From contig NZ_QYUQ01000002.1 of the NCBI RefSeq assembly GCF_003590835.1, forward strand, positions 2,542,001-2,606,000: a DNA stretch of 64,000 nucleotides, in the 5' to 3' direction. Below the pieces are notes generated by a model that did not search any database, had not been told where the DNA came from, and saw nothing but the letters and a program-made list of their open reading frames with translations. Made by a program: the position numbers and the translations under genes. This DNA is from Noviherbaspirillum sedimenti. GTDB lineage: Bacteria > Pseudomonadota > Gammaproteobacteria > Burkholderiales > Burkholderiaceae_D. Below are positions 1 to 7,107 of this stretch, in pieces. Each line of letters begins with the position of its first letter. Positions within the stretch are counted from its first letter, which is position 1.

Positions 1-334
1 GGAGGCTACCCCGCTGGCCAAAAAATCCTTGCGCAACGCCTGACCAAAGTCGGGCGGACCGCAAAACCAGATGCTTGCCGATTGCCATTGCGGCACGGCA
101 GCACGAATTCGCCCGGCGTCGAGCCTGCCCAGCCATGACTCCGGCCATTTCGGCCGCACCGCCAGCAAGCATGTCCACGCTCATGACGCCAACCCCGAGG
201 ACACCGCTGTATTGCATGAACACGGCGCAGAATAAAAAATAAGTGAACGGCGCCGGCACCAGCGTATCGGCCAGCAGCCCCAAGCCGGTCAAAACCAGCA
301 AGAAGGCCCACAGGCTTAGCTTGGTATTTTTCAT
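1..334 (-). pseudogene. Ferric-reductase-like oxidoreductase remnant, cut by window edge
   Basis: Starting at the ATG at 334, the minus strand reads MKNTKLSLWAFLLVLTGLGL and continues as a hydrophobic N-terminus typical of ferric-reductase-like membrane proteins. Around 167-168 one extra A (plus strand) shifts the frame; the next frame resumes with RPKWPESWLGRLD and then passes directly to a C-terminal NAD-binding motif (SASIWFCGPPDFGQALRKDF). The several hundred residues normally between these parts (remaining helices, FAD-binding domain) are absent. The C-terminal end continues beyond base 1. Frameshift plus internal deletion argue for a dead gene. The family assignment rests on these two motifs only. 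Confidence 0.7.
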
Positions 335-596
335 GTAAAAATGTTTCGCTTTCAAGAATGCTAGCGGCTTTTTTATTACGACTCGTATTCCCAAAATGCC
401 GTGCAATTAGATGACGCGCTGCAAATGCGATTGGAGGGCGTTAAAATACCTCCATGCAGGATGGAAAATCCCTGATATTCGCTTCAGGGTTCCCCCGCCA
501 CGCCAAACAACAGCCCATAAAAAAACGACCTTGCCGAAATTGACATTCGGTTTGGCGCAAGGCACATTACGCACAACTCATTTTTGGAAGAAAATC
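335..596. other. Intergenic region upstream of ilvD
   Basis: About 260 bases between the ferric-reductase remnant and the ilvD start, with no gene supported. The reading frame of ilvD is open upstream to 411, but the extension lacks family similarity. It should hold the ilvD promoter; a TAAAAT hexamer at 442-447 is a possible -10 element, without a convincing -35. A GGAAG Shine-Dalgarno lies at 586-590. Confidence 0.5.
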
Positions 597-2459
597 ATGC
601 CGCAATATCGCTCCCGCACCACTACTCATGGCCGCAACATGGCAGGCGCGCGCGCGCTCTGGCGTGCCACCGGCATGAAGGATGGTGACTTTGACAAGCC
701 GATCATTGCCGTGGTCAATTCTTTCACCCAGTTCGTCCCCGGCCATGTGCACCTCAAAGACCTCGGCCAGCTGGTCGCGCGCGAAATTGAAGCAGCCGGC
801 GGTGTTGCCAAGGAATTCAACACGATTGCCGTCGACGATGGCATCGCCATGGGCCATGGCGGCATGCTCTACTCGCTGCCGTCGCGCGACCTGATCGCCG
901 ATTCGGTCGAATACATGGTCAATGCGCATTGCGCCGATGCGATGGTGTGCATCTCCAATTGCGACAAAATCACCCCGGGCATGCTGATGGCGGCGTTCCG
1001 CCTCAACATCCCGGTCGTGTTCATTTCCGGCGGCCCCATGGAAGCCGGCAAGGTATTGAAGGTGGTCGACGGCGTGAAAAAAATCATCAAGCTGGATCTG
1101 GTCGATGCCATGATCAAGGCCGGCGACGACACCGTCAGCGATGCCGACGTCGCCGAGATCGAACGTTCGGCCTGCCCGACCTGCGGCTCCTGCTCCGGCA
1201 TGTTTACCGCCAACTCGATGAACTGCCTGACCGAAGCGCTGGGCCTGGCCTTGCCGGGCAATGGCACAATCCTCGCCACTCACGCCGACCGCAAGGCACT
1301 GTTCCTGCGCGCCGGCCGCCTGATCGTCGAACTCGCCAAGCGCTACTATGAACAGGACGACGCCTCGGTCCTGCCGCGCAACATCGCCACCAAGGCCGCA
1401 TTCGAAAACGCCATGGCCCTCGACGTCTCGATGGGCGGCTCTACCAACACCGTGCTGCACTTGCTCGCCGCCGCGCATGAAGCCGAAGTGCCCTTCACCA
1501 TGGCCGACATCGACCGCATTTCGCGCAAGGTGCCATGCCTGTGCAAGGTCGCGCCGATGACCGACAAGTACCATATCGAAGACGTGCATCGCGCCGGCGG
1601 CATCATCGGCATTCTGGGCGAACTGGCCCGCGCCGGCTTGCTCGACACCTCGCTGCCGACCATCCACAGCACATCGCTGGAAGACGCCATTGCCCGCAAC
1701 GACATCAAGCTCACGCAAGACCCTGCCGTGCAATCGTTGTTCAGCGCCGCACCGGGCGGCGTGCCGACGCAAGTCGCCTTCTCGCAAGCCAACCGTTTCG
1801 AATCGCTCGACACCGACCGCAGCACCGGCTGCATCCGCGACAAGGCGCATGCGTATTCGCAGGACGGCGGCCTGGCTGTCTTGTACGGCAACCTCGCGGA
1901 GAAAGGCTGCATCGTCAAGACCGCTGGCGTCGATGAAAGCATCCTGGTTTTCAGCGGCAAGGCCCGCGTATTTGAAAGCCAGGACGCCGCAGTCGAAGGC
2001 ATCCTCGGCGACACCGTGCACGCCGGCGATGTCGTCATCATCCGCTACGAAGGCCCCAAGGGCGGTCCCGGCATGCAGGAAATGCTGTACCCGACTTCGT
2101 ACATCAAATCCAAGGGACTGGGTAAACATTGCGCCCTGCTGACGGATGGCCGCTTCTCGGGCGGCTCTTCGGGGCTCGTGATCGGCCACGCCTCGCCGGA
2201 AGCGGCGGAAGGCGGCGCGCTCGGCCTGGTGGAAGAAGGCGACATGATCGACATCGACATCCCGCAACGCCGCATCAACCTGCGCATCAGCGATGCCGAT
2301 CTGGCCAAGCGGCGCGCCGCCATGGAAGCCAGGGGCGATGCCGCATGGAAGCCGGTGGATCGTGAGCGTTATGTGTCGCAGGCCTTGCAGGCGTATGCGG
2401 CATTGGCGACATCGGCGGATCGTGGTGCGGTGCGCGATCTGGCGCAGTTGAAGCGCTGA
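597..2459 (+). CDS. ilvD: Dihydroxy-acid dehydratase
   Basis: Dehydrates 2,3-dihydroxy-isovalerate and 2,3-dihydroxy-3-methylvalerate to the 2-keto acids of valine and isoleucine synthesis; a cytoplasmic Fe-S enzyme. The 620 residues match the usual length of about 616. Visible motifs: [11 protein letters not shown] with Cys122, [11 protein letters not shown] with Cys193/196/199 (cluster and substrate region), and [22 protein letters not shown] near the C-terminus. The start at 597 is preferred over the upstream frame opening at 411 because GGAAG sits 6 bases before it and family similarity begins there. It is monocistronic here, followed by a strong hairpin terminator that also borders the integron. 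Confidence 0.97.
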   Translation: MPQYRSRTTTHGRNMAGARALWRATGMKDGDFDKPIIAVVNSFTQFVPGHVHLKDLGQLVAREIEAAGGVAKEFNTIAVDDGIAMGHGGMLYSLPSRDLIADSVEYMVNAHCADAMVCISNCDKITPGMLMAAFRLNIPVVFISGGPMEAGKVLKVVDGVKKIIKLDLVDAMIKAGDDTVSDADVAEIERSACPTCGSCSGMFTANSMNCLTEALGLALPGNGTILATHADRKALFLRAGRLIVELAKRYYEQDDASVLPRNIATKAAFENAMALDVSMGGSTNTVLHLLAAAHEAEVPFTMADIDRISRKVPCLCKVAPMTDKYHIEDVHRAGGIIGILGELARAGLLDTSLPTIHSTSLEDAIARNDIKLTQDPAVQSLFSAAPGGVPTQVAFSQANRFESLDTDRSTGCIRDKAHAYSQDGGLAVLYGNLAEKGCIVKTAGVDESILVFSGKARVFESQDAAVEGILGDTVHAGDVVIIRYEGPKGGPGMQEMLYPTSYIKSKGLGKHCALLTDGRFSGGSSGLVIGHASPEAAEGGALGLVEEGDMIDIDIPQRRINLRISDADLAKRRAAMEARGDAAWKPVDRERYVSQALQAYAALATSADRGAVRDLAQLKR

Positions 2460-2490
2460 GGCGCTATAGCGTTAGCGCATAGGATAGTTT

Positions 2491-2519
2491 GGGGATGGCG
2501 GCCGGAGGTCGCCATCCCC
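2491..2519. terminator. ilvD terminator hairpin
   Basis: GGGGATGGCG and CGCCATCCCC form a perfect 10-bp stem with a 9-base loop, 31 bases after the ilvD stop. No long T-run follows on the plus strand. It may act in both directions, since the last integron cassette gene converges on it from the right. Confidence 0.65.
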
Positions 2520-2541
2520 CCATTGATGCTTTAGTCATGCT

Positions 2542-2964
2542 TCAGTCCTGAGGCAGAAACTGCGGATTCCATACCACTTCCCAGAGATGCTGGTCAGGAT
2601 CCTGGAAATAGCCGGCATAGCCGCCCCAAAATGTTTCCTGTGCCGGCTTCACGACAAGGGCACCCGCGGCTTCCGCCTGTTTCATGACGGCGTCCACTTC
2701 CTCTTTCGAGGCGACGTTGTGGCCTAATGTAAACTCGGTTGCACTTGAAGCGCTTACCGGCAATCCGGAATCATGGGAAAGACTTTTGCGGGGCCAAAGC
2801 GCCAGTTTCAATCCGGCCTGCAAATCAAAGAACGCAACTGCGCCGTATTCAAATTCCTGACCAATAATTCCGTCAGTTTTTAGCCCGAGACCATCACGGT
2901 AAAACGCCACCGCCAGCTCGATGTCGTCCACTCCCAAGGTAATGACGGAAATACGTGGTTTCAT
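2542..2964 (-). CDS. VOC family (glyoxalase/bleomycin-resistance-like) cassette protein
   Basis: A 140-residue single-gene cassette product of the vicinal oxygen chelate fold. MKPRISVITLGVDDIELAVAF opens the first beta-alpha-beta-beta unit, and DPDQHLWEVVWNP near the C-terminus is the usual end of such proteins, with Glu as possible metal ligand. The ATG at 2964 is chosen because homology starts there; an upstream ATG at 2991 would lie inside the attC site. Last cassette of the array, next to ilvD, convergent with it. Substrate unknown; VOC proteins include lyases, dioxygenases and drug-binding resistance proteins. Confidence 0.85.
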   Translation of the reverse strand: MKPRISVITLGVDDIELAVAFYRDGLGLKTDGIIGQEFEYGAVAFFDLQAGLKLALWPRKSLSHDSGLPVSASSATEFTLGHNVASKEEVDAVMKQAEAAGALVVKPAQETFWGGYAGYFQDPDQHLWEVVWNPQFLPQD

Positions 2965-2982
2965 TTGGATACGCTCATTGCG

Positions 2983-3054
2983 GCATAACAACGCTGCAAA
3001 AAATTAACAACGCTGCAGAGAAATAAAGATTTTGACAAATTTCTTGCGTTGTAA
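2983..3054 (-). repeat. attC-like site between SgcJ-like and VOC cassettes
   Basis: In cassette orientation it runs from a TTACAAC box (3054-3048), one mismatch from RYYYAAC, to GTTATGC (2989-2983), one mismatch from GTTRRRY. The inner arms ACAACGCAAGAAATT and AATTTTTTGCAGCGTTG are imperfectly complementary. The 13-mer TGCAGCGTTGTTA occurs twice at the GTT end. It starts just after the stop of the upstream cassette gene and ends just before the next gene, as expected for attC. Confidence 0.65.
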
Positions 3055-3055
3055 T

Positions 3056-3466
3056 TCATTGATTCTTATCCGGCGCACACACAGGCGTCAACAGATTCGC
3101 GTCGCGGGCCAGCAACCATTTTCCTTGCTCCTTTTTGAAGACAGTCAGCGTGTGCCCGGCGCGCTTCATCGGCGGCGCGCCATCCGCTGGCGTCGCGATG
3201 ACGGTGAGTTCAGCCCACATGAACGCCCAGTCGCCCACCACCTTGATCTCCTGAATCGTGCTCGTGCCGTCGAAGCTGGGTGCGCCATGTTGCGCCTGTT
3301 GCCAGGCCGCCGCAGCGTACTCGCTCTTGCGCATGGGCGGCCTGCCCGCCACAAGGAAAATCACATCCTCCGCCATCAGCCCAAGGACCGTATCAACGTC
3401 GCCTGCTTTGGTGGCTGCCATCCACGTCGCAACAAGATTGCGGATTTGCTCTTCATCGGTTTGCAT
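3056..3466 (-). CDS. SgcJ/EcaC-like SnoaL-fold cassette protein
   Basis: A 136-residue protein of the NTF2/SnoaL superfamily. MQTDEEQIRNLVATWMAATKAGDVDTVLGLMAEDVIFL is the characteristic N-terminal helix pair and first strand; GHTLTVFKKEQGKWLLARDAN is the typical end. Family members are often annotated as DUF4440 or SgcJ/EcaC oxidoreductases, but a catalytic role is unproven here. The start at 3466 is fixed by a perfect AAGGAG five bases upstream. Flanked by attC-like sites on both sides, so it is an integron cassette. Confidence 0.85.
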   Translation of the reverse strand: MQTDEEQIRNLVATWMAATKAGDVDTVLGLMAEDVIFLVAGRPPMRKSEYAAAAWQQAQHGAPSFDGTSTIQEIKVVGDWAFMWAELTVIATPADGAPPMKRAGHTLTVFKKEQGKWLLARDANLLTPVCAPDKNQ

Positions 3467-3490
3467 GTTTTCTCCTTTGTTGTCGATGGT

Positions 3491-3550
3491 GGCCAACGCT
3501 AAAGATAAGGGGCGACCAGTTTGACTGGTGAAAGATGACTGCGTGTTTGA
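3491..3550 (-). repeat. attC-like site between DUF1304 and SgcJ-like cassettes
   Basis: Ends in cassette orientation with GTTGGCC (3497-3491), one mismatch from GTTRRRY; the other end CTCAAAC (3550-3544) is a weaker RYYYAAC. A perfect central hairpin ACCAGT-CAA-ACTGGT (3514-3528) and outer AACGC/GCGTGTT arms support the folded attC form. More degenerate than the other sites. Confidence 0.55.
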
Positions 3551-3570
3551 GATCGGGCATTCTCAGACAT

Positions 3571-3927
3571 TTAAGCGAGCCACATGAGAGCCATGCCAAT
3601 GGCTGCCGGGAGTGCTTGCACAAAGAAGATTTTTTTGCTGACGGTTGCCGCGCCATAGATGCCAGCAATGATCACGCAGCACAGGAAGAAGACTTTGATG
3701 TGCATGCCTGCGCTACCCATGCTTAGTCCCCAAATGAGCCCGGCTGCCAGGAAGCCGTTGTACAGGCCTTGGTTAGCCGCGAGTACCTTCGTTGACTGTG
3801 CTTGCTCTAGCGTGAGCCCAAAGGCTTTGCGACCTACGGACTTATCCCAGAGAAACATTTCCAGAACAAGGAAGTATATGTGTAGCAGGGCGACTAGAAC
3901 AACGATGATGTTTGCAGCGATTGTCAT
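3571..3927 (-). CDS. DUF1304 small membrane protein (cassette)
   Basis: 118 residues with about four hydrophobic helices: residues 4-25, a middle segment after NQGLYNGFLAAGLIWGL, HIKVFFLCCVIIAGIYG, and a C-terminal FFVQALPAAIGMALMW. The NQGLYNGFLA motif and the layout identify DUF1304. The function is unknown; it is expected in the inner membrane. AAGGAG five bases before ATG 3927 fixes the start. DUF1304 genes are frequent in cassette arrays, which agrees with the attC-like sites on either side. Confidence 0.88.
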   Translation of the reverse strand: MTIAANIIVVLVALLHIYFLVLEMFLWDKSVGRKAFGLTLEQAQSTKVLAANQGLYNGFLAAGLIWGLSMGSAGMHIKVFFLCCVIIAGIYGAATVSKKIFFVQALPAAIGMALMWLA

Positions 3928-3949
3928 TGTGGCTCCTTGCGCGGGAGAG

Positions 3950-4024
3950 GCCTAAAGAACGTGTCATCTGCCAGTGAGCGCGTGTGCTTCAGCGGCAGCT
4001 ATCTGTTGTGTGTCCGGGTTGAGC
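3950..4024 (-). repeat. attC-like site between DUF4260 and DUF1304 cassettes
   Basis: In cassette orientation it begins GCTCAAC (4024-4018), a perfect RYYYAAC. It ends near GTTCTTTAGGC (3960-3950), which looks like GTTAGGC interrupted by four extra bases. Its 5' arm (GGACACACAACA...AGCTGCCGCT) closely resembles the arm of the next site at 4426-4499, suggesting related attC lineages. Confidence 0.6.
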
Positions 4025-4030
4025 AAGGCC

Positions 4031-4411
4031 TTATGCATGTTTACCGATCCGTCCGAAATGGGTAAAACCAAATCCAGCTTGATATTTGAGGCCATAGCCA
4101 AGCATGCGATCAAATCCAATATGGGCACACCAAATCAAGCCGGCAGTTAGTAACAGTGGCATGGAGAGTAATAAGCCAGCAGTTAAGCAAGCAACTGCGC
4201 CGATATACGAGTGCGCAAAATTATAGGCGACCGCACCCACCCTTGGCCCCATCAGATAGCCTAAAAACGCAAGGTCAGGTACCAAGAAGAAAATTGCAAA
4301 TACACCCCAACCATTTCCGAACTTGGAATACGCAAGTAAGGCCGCAGCAAGGACGACCAACCCTTCAAGCCGAAGGATTACTCGGACACCACCTGTTACT
4401 TCACCGGACAT
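4031..4411 (-). CDS. DUF4260 membrane protein (cassette)
   Basis: 126 residues, mainly hydrophobic. RLEGLVVLAAALLAYSKFGNGWGVFAIFFLVPDLAFLGY, then GPRVGAVAYNFAHSY and HIGFDRMLGYGLKYQAGFGFTHFGRIG give the full DUF4260 pattern. Function unknown; presumably inner membrane. Two adjacent ATGs (4414 and 4411) follow GGGAG; the second has the better five-base spacing. The start lies only 15 bases inside the attC end at 4426, the normal tight packing of a gene cassette. Confidence 0.87.
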   Translation of the reverse strand: MSGEVTGGVRVILRLEGLVVLAAALLAYSKFGNGWGVFAIFFLVPDLAFLGYLMGPRVGAVAYNFAHSYIGAVACLTAGLLLSMPLLLTAGLIWCAHIGFDRMLGYGLKYQAGFGFTHFGRIGKHA

Positions 4412-4425
4412 CATTTCTCCCTTAT

Positions 4426-4499
4426 GCATAACGCCGAACTAACAGGCACACAACATGAGCCGCGAAGCGGCAGCTTTATGTGGCGTGTCCTGGTTGAGT
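4426..4499 (-). repeat. attC-like site bordering the IS1111-type insertion
   Basis: Bounded by GTTGAGT (4493-4499, perfect GTTRRRY on the plus strand) and GCATAAC (4426-4432, one mismatch). The centre is GCCGC-GAA-GCGGC (4459-4471), enclosed by ACATGA/TTATGT arms and further pairing, a strong single-strand hairpin. The IS110-family element begins within a few bases of the GTTGAGT box, so this attC was a target of that element. Confidence 0.75.
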
Positions 4500-5950
4500 G
4501 ATGGGATGGACTCCTCCCGTCTTTTTGCGCGATAGTAGGCGCACTGGTCGACGTGGGGATGGAGATCAGTCGTCAACGAAAGGAGTCCACCATGTATGCT
4601 ACTACTGTGGCCGTTGATCTGGCCAAATCCGTCTTTCAACTTGCCGTGGCCAATGCCCACTGGCGTGTCACCGAGCAACATCGGCTTACCCGCAGTCAAT
4701 TCGAAAAATGGTTCAGCAACCGCGCGGTATCCCTGGTCGTCATGGAAGCCTGCGGCTCGGCCCATCACTGGGGACGTTGGCTCAACAGCCTGGGCATCGA
4801 AGTCAAGCTGCTGCCGGCGGCTTACATCCGCGCCTACGTCAAGCGCAACAAGACCGATGCCGCCGATGCCTGCGCCCTGCTGGAAGCCGCCCGCTGCGCC
4901 GACATCATCCCCGTCAAGGTCAAATCCATCGAACAGCAAGCCTTGCAAGGCCTGCACCGGACCCGTTCGCTCTGGATGGGCACCCGCACCGCGCGCATCA
5001 ATGCCTTGCGCGGTTTCTGTCGGGAGTTCGGCATTTCCGTTGCGGCTGGGAGCCGCAACGGCCTGGAACAAATCAGTCGCGTCCTGGCCGATCCCTATTC
5101 CGCCGTGCCTGGCTTGATCCGTGGCACGATGACGCTGCTGGTGGAGGAAATCCGCCTGCTCGAAGTCCGCATTGCCCAGCTCGAACGTGAACTCACCGAA
5201 CTGGCCAAACAGTCGCCTGCGTGCACCACGCTCCTGTCGATTCCCGGCATCGGCTTGCTCACCGCGACCGCCATGGTGGCGGCCACCAGCGGCCAGGTCA
5301 GCCACTTCAAGGATGCGCGCCATTTCGCCAGCTGGTTTGGCCTCACGCCCAAGGAACATTCGTCCGGCAGCACGCGGCATCTCGGGCGCATTTCCAAACG
5401 CGGTGATCGTTACCTGCGCATGCTGCTCACCCATGGGGCGCGGTCGGTATTGAGAGCGGCCAGTGTGGCGCATGCGGCCGGACGACAGATCGACGGCTTG
5501 CGGCACTGGGCGTTGACGGTCCAGGGCCGCACCAACCACAACAAGGCAGCCTGCGCCCTGGCCAACAAGCTGGCGCGCATTTGCTATGCCGCGCTCAGGG
5601 ATGGCGAACCTTATACCGGCATGGTGACGCGCATGAACAAGAAAATCGAACGCACCGCGTATGCGATGCCGGCATGACCCGATTGCATGACCCTTGACCC
5701 ACCCGCCTTTGCGTAGAGATTGATCGCCCATCATGGCACACCGGGAAACACCCACACCGTTTGACGCCGATAACTTTTCCGGCAGCTTGCCTGCCGCTTG
5801 TAACGATTGGCGCAATGGTGACGCAGATTCCATGTCGGCACGGACCACAGCAGAGTCCACATCAGATGCCGGATATACGACTGCAGGCTTATCCCTCATG
5901 CCAGACCTATCGATCAGTTTCTTGATTTATGGGAGGAGTCCATATATGAC
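4500..5950 (+). mobile_element. IS110 family (IS1111-like) insertion sequence in an attC site
   Basis: About 1.45 kb with one transposase gene. Perfect 13-bp inverted repeats ATGGACTCCTCCC at 4506-4518 and 5931-5943 mark the ends; subterminal IRs are typical of the IS1111 subgroup. Left of the element is the attC box GTTGAGT (4493-4499); right of it is a second core box, GTTAAAC (5953-5959), which overlaps the stop of the next cassette gene. This matches the known IS1111-attC behaviour of targeting attC sites. Exact tips are uncertain by several bases because such elements make no clear target duplication. Confidence 0.85.
4592..5677 (+). CDS. IS110 family transposase (DEDD type)
   Basis: 361 residues. 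The N-terminal DEDD (RuvC-like) domain begins MYATTVAVDLAKSVFQLAVA with the first Asp, followed by VVMEACGSAHHWG and KRNKTDAADACALLEA. The C-terminal Transposase_20 domain carries LLSIPGIGLLTATAMVAATS and FASWFGLTPKEHSSG. Start at 4592 follows AAGGAG seven bases upstream; the frame is open to 4553. About 260 noncoding bases follow the stop up to the right IR, as in other IS1111 members where the long noncoding end holds recombination signals. Reading frame intact, so possibly active. Confidence 0.93.
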   Translation: MYATTVAVDLAKSVFQLAVANAHWRVTEQHRLTRSQFEKWFSNRAVSLVVMEACGSAHHWGRWLNSLGIEVKLLPAAYIRAYVKRNKTDAADACALLEAARCADIIPVKVKSIEQQALQGLHRTRSLWMGTRTARINALRGFCREFGISVAAGSRNGLEQISRVLADPYSAVPGLIRGTMTLLVEEIRLLEVRIAQLERELTELAKQSPACTTLLSIPGIGLLTATAMVAATSGQVSHFKDARHFASWFGLTPKEHSSGSTRHLGRISKRGDRYLRMLLTHGARSVLRAASVAHAAGRQIDGLRHWALTVQGRTNHNKAACALANKLARICYAALRDGEPYTGMVTRMNKKIERTAYAMPA

Positions 5951-5953
5951 AAG

Positions 5954-6232
5954 TTAAACATTTCGCCTCCATCCAATAGCCATTGCCACCATCGCCACAA
6001 TCCCTAAAAACATTGCGGCTCGCAAAGTGAACACTAGATCTACGCGTATATTTAAATCATGCGGAGTGGTGAATTCAGTGTAGGTCAGCCACCACCATAC
6101 CAGCGCAGCCAGGAAGAAGCACATCCTCGCCAAAATTCTATAGAACGGCAAAAATACAGATACAGATAAAGCTAGGGCGACCAGCCCACACCTGTATGGG
6201 TGCCAAGCGAACAATTCCGCAAATAGCTCCAT
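5954..6232 (-). CDS. Small membrane protein of unknown function (cassette)
   Basis: 92 residues from ATG 6232 (98 if the upstream ATG at 6250 is used); GGAGG lies ten bases before 6232. Three hydrophobic segments are visible: LVALALSVSVFLPFYRIL, MCFFLAALVWWWLTY and FTLRAAMFLGIVAMVAMAIGW. No family recognised. Its TAA stop overlaps the core box GTTTAAC, the first box of its attC, which now adjoins the IS1111-type element. Position and size fit an integron cassette gene. Confidence 0.65.
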   Translation of the reverse strand: MELFAELFAWHPYRCGLVALALSVSVFLPFYRILARMCFFLAALVWWWLTYTEFTTPHDLNIRVDLVFTLRAAMFLGIVAMVAMAIGWRRNV

Positions 6233-6272
6233 TACAGGAAAATCCTCCATTTTCTCTGGCCGAACCTTATAT

Positions 6273-6316
6273 GTTTAACGTTTTATTGGCGGGCGCCGCA
6301 GGCGTCACCGTTGAAT
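6273..6316 (-). repeat. Short attC-like site after the PaaI-like cassette
   Basis: Bounded by GTTTAAC (6273-6279) and GTTGAAT (6310-6316), both perfect core-site heptamers. The interior folds by CGCC-GCA-GGCG with further GGTG/CGCC pairing. At 44 bases it is shorter than typical attC sites (about 57 or more). The following gene begins about 40 bases further along. Confidence 0.6.
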
Positions 6317-6365
6317 TAAAAATTAAGTTTCAACGATCACAATACAAGCAACCTCCGTCTCAAAC

Positions 6366-6782
6366 TCAACCTTCCCGCCTGGGTGGAATGGAATACGTTC
6401 CCACGACGTGGGCTACCGCCTCACTGAAACCTTCCGAGTACAGCGCCACCTCGCCCACCGCGAGTGACCGCCCAACCTTCATGAGCTTGCACACGCCGAT
6501 GATGCGGCCGTGACCCGGTGGCTTGCGCAAGAAATTGATAGTTAAGCTCGTAGTCACTGCCAAGGGAACAATTCCGATTTCGCCGAGGATGGCCACATAC
6601 AACGCCACGTCCGCAACGGCCATGAGTACCGGGCCCGACACCGTGCCGCCTGGCCTCAACTCATCCGGCCCAACGTGATGTGACACTGTCGCTCCACAAT
6701 TGCCAACCACCTCGACTACGCATTTACTCTGCGGGAATTCCGCAGCCATAAACGCGACGACTTCTTCTTTACTCACTGCCAA
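6366..6782 (-). CDS. PaaI-like hotdog-fold thioesterase (cassette)
   Basis: 138 residues of the PaaI/YbgC hotdog superfamily. The fold core is visible as LRPGGTVSGPVLMAVADVALYVAIL (central helix region) followed by LAVTTSLTINFLRKPPGHGRIIGVCKLMKVGRSLAVGEVALY. Such proteins hydrolyse acyl-CoA thioesters; substrate not predictable. The start is a TTG at 6782 with AAGGAG seven bases upstream; a GTG two codons later has worse spacing. It lies 17 bases inside the attC end at 6799, so the RBS is part of the cassette. Confidence 0.82.
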   Translation of the reverse strand: MAVSKEEVVAFMAAEFPQSKCVVEVVGNCGATVSHHVGPDELRPGGTVSGPVLMAVADVALYVAILGEIGIVPLAVTTSLTINFLRKPPGHGRIIGVCKLMKVGRSLAVGEVALYSEGFSEAVAHVVGTYSIPPRREG

Positions 6783-7107
6783 AAGTTCGCTCCTTGAAAT
6801 TTAACGAATAGAGTTTATCTGCCGCTCCAGCAGTGCAAGCCAAGGGCTACTGCCGTGCAGCGGCAGATAAACGCTGTTGGACTGAACCGCCACACCGGCG
6901 GTGGTTATGGGGATTGTAAGCCGGGGAATGGCTGTTTTGGCAAGAATGTGGCGGTGGTGTTGCATCTTGACGGCAGTTCTGCAACAGCGCGGCGCCAGCA
7001 GCAATCGTCCATGCACCCTGAAACCCCTTTGCGGAAGGGGAATTTTGCCGCTGGCGGCGAACGCCGGCCTGGCCAGGGGATTCGCCATGCCTTGACTGCG
7101 TCGCCTC
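6783..7107. other. Gene-free stretch: attC site plus end of IS91-type unit
   Basis: Holds the attC at 6799-6882, the left inverted repeat of the IS91-type unit (6876-6904), and about 200 bases without a supported gene before the transposase stop at 7108. A CCCCTT/AAGGGG hairpin at 7024-7040 lies downstream of the transposase and could serve as a weak terminator. Confidence 0.6.
6799..6882 (-). repeat. attC site with long perfect stem, attI-proximal
   Basis: 84 bases from ATTTAAC (6799-6805) to GTTGGAC (6876-6882), both perfect core heptamers. Inside, GTTTATCTGCCGCT and AGCGGCAGATAAAC are perfectly complementary over 14 bases. A second stem GCAGT...ACTGC with GCC/GGC lies within. This is the best-formed attC of the array and implies a cassette between it and attI; that space is now occupied by the IS91-type unit. 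Confidence 0.8.

Noticed and set aside
567-2267. 566-residue open frame antisense to ilvD
   Set aside because: Shadow of a high-GC coding sequence; ilvD has complete family motifs and the antisense product has none.
4439-5899. 486-residue open frame antisense to the IS110 transposase
   Set aside because: Spans attC, IR and transposase without homology; a composition artefact.
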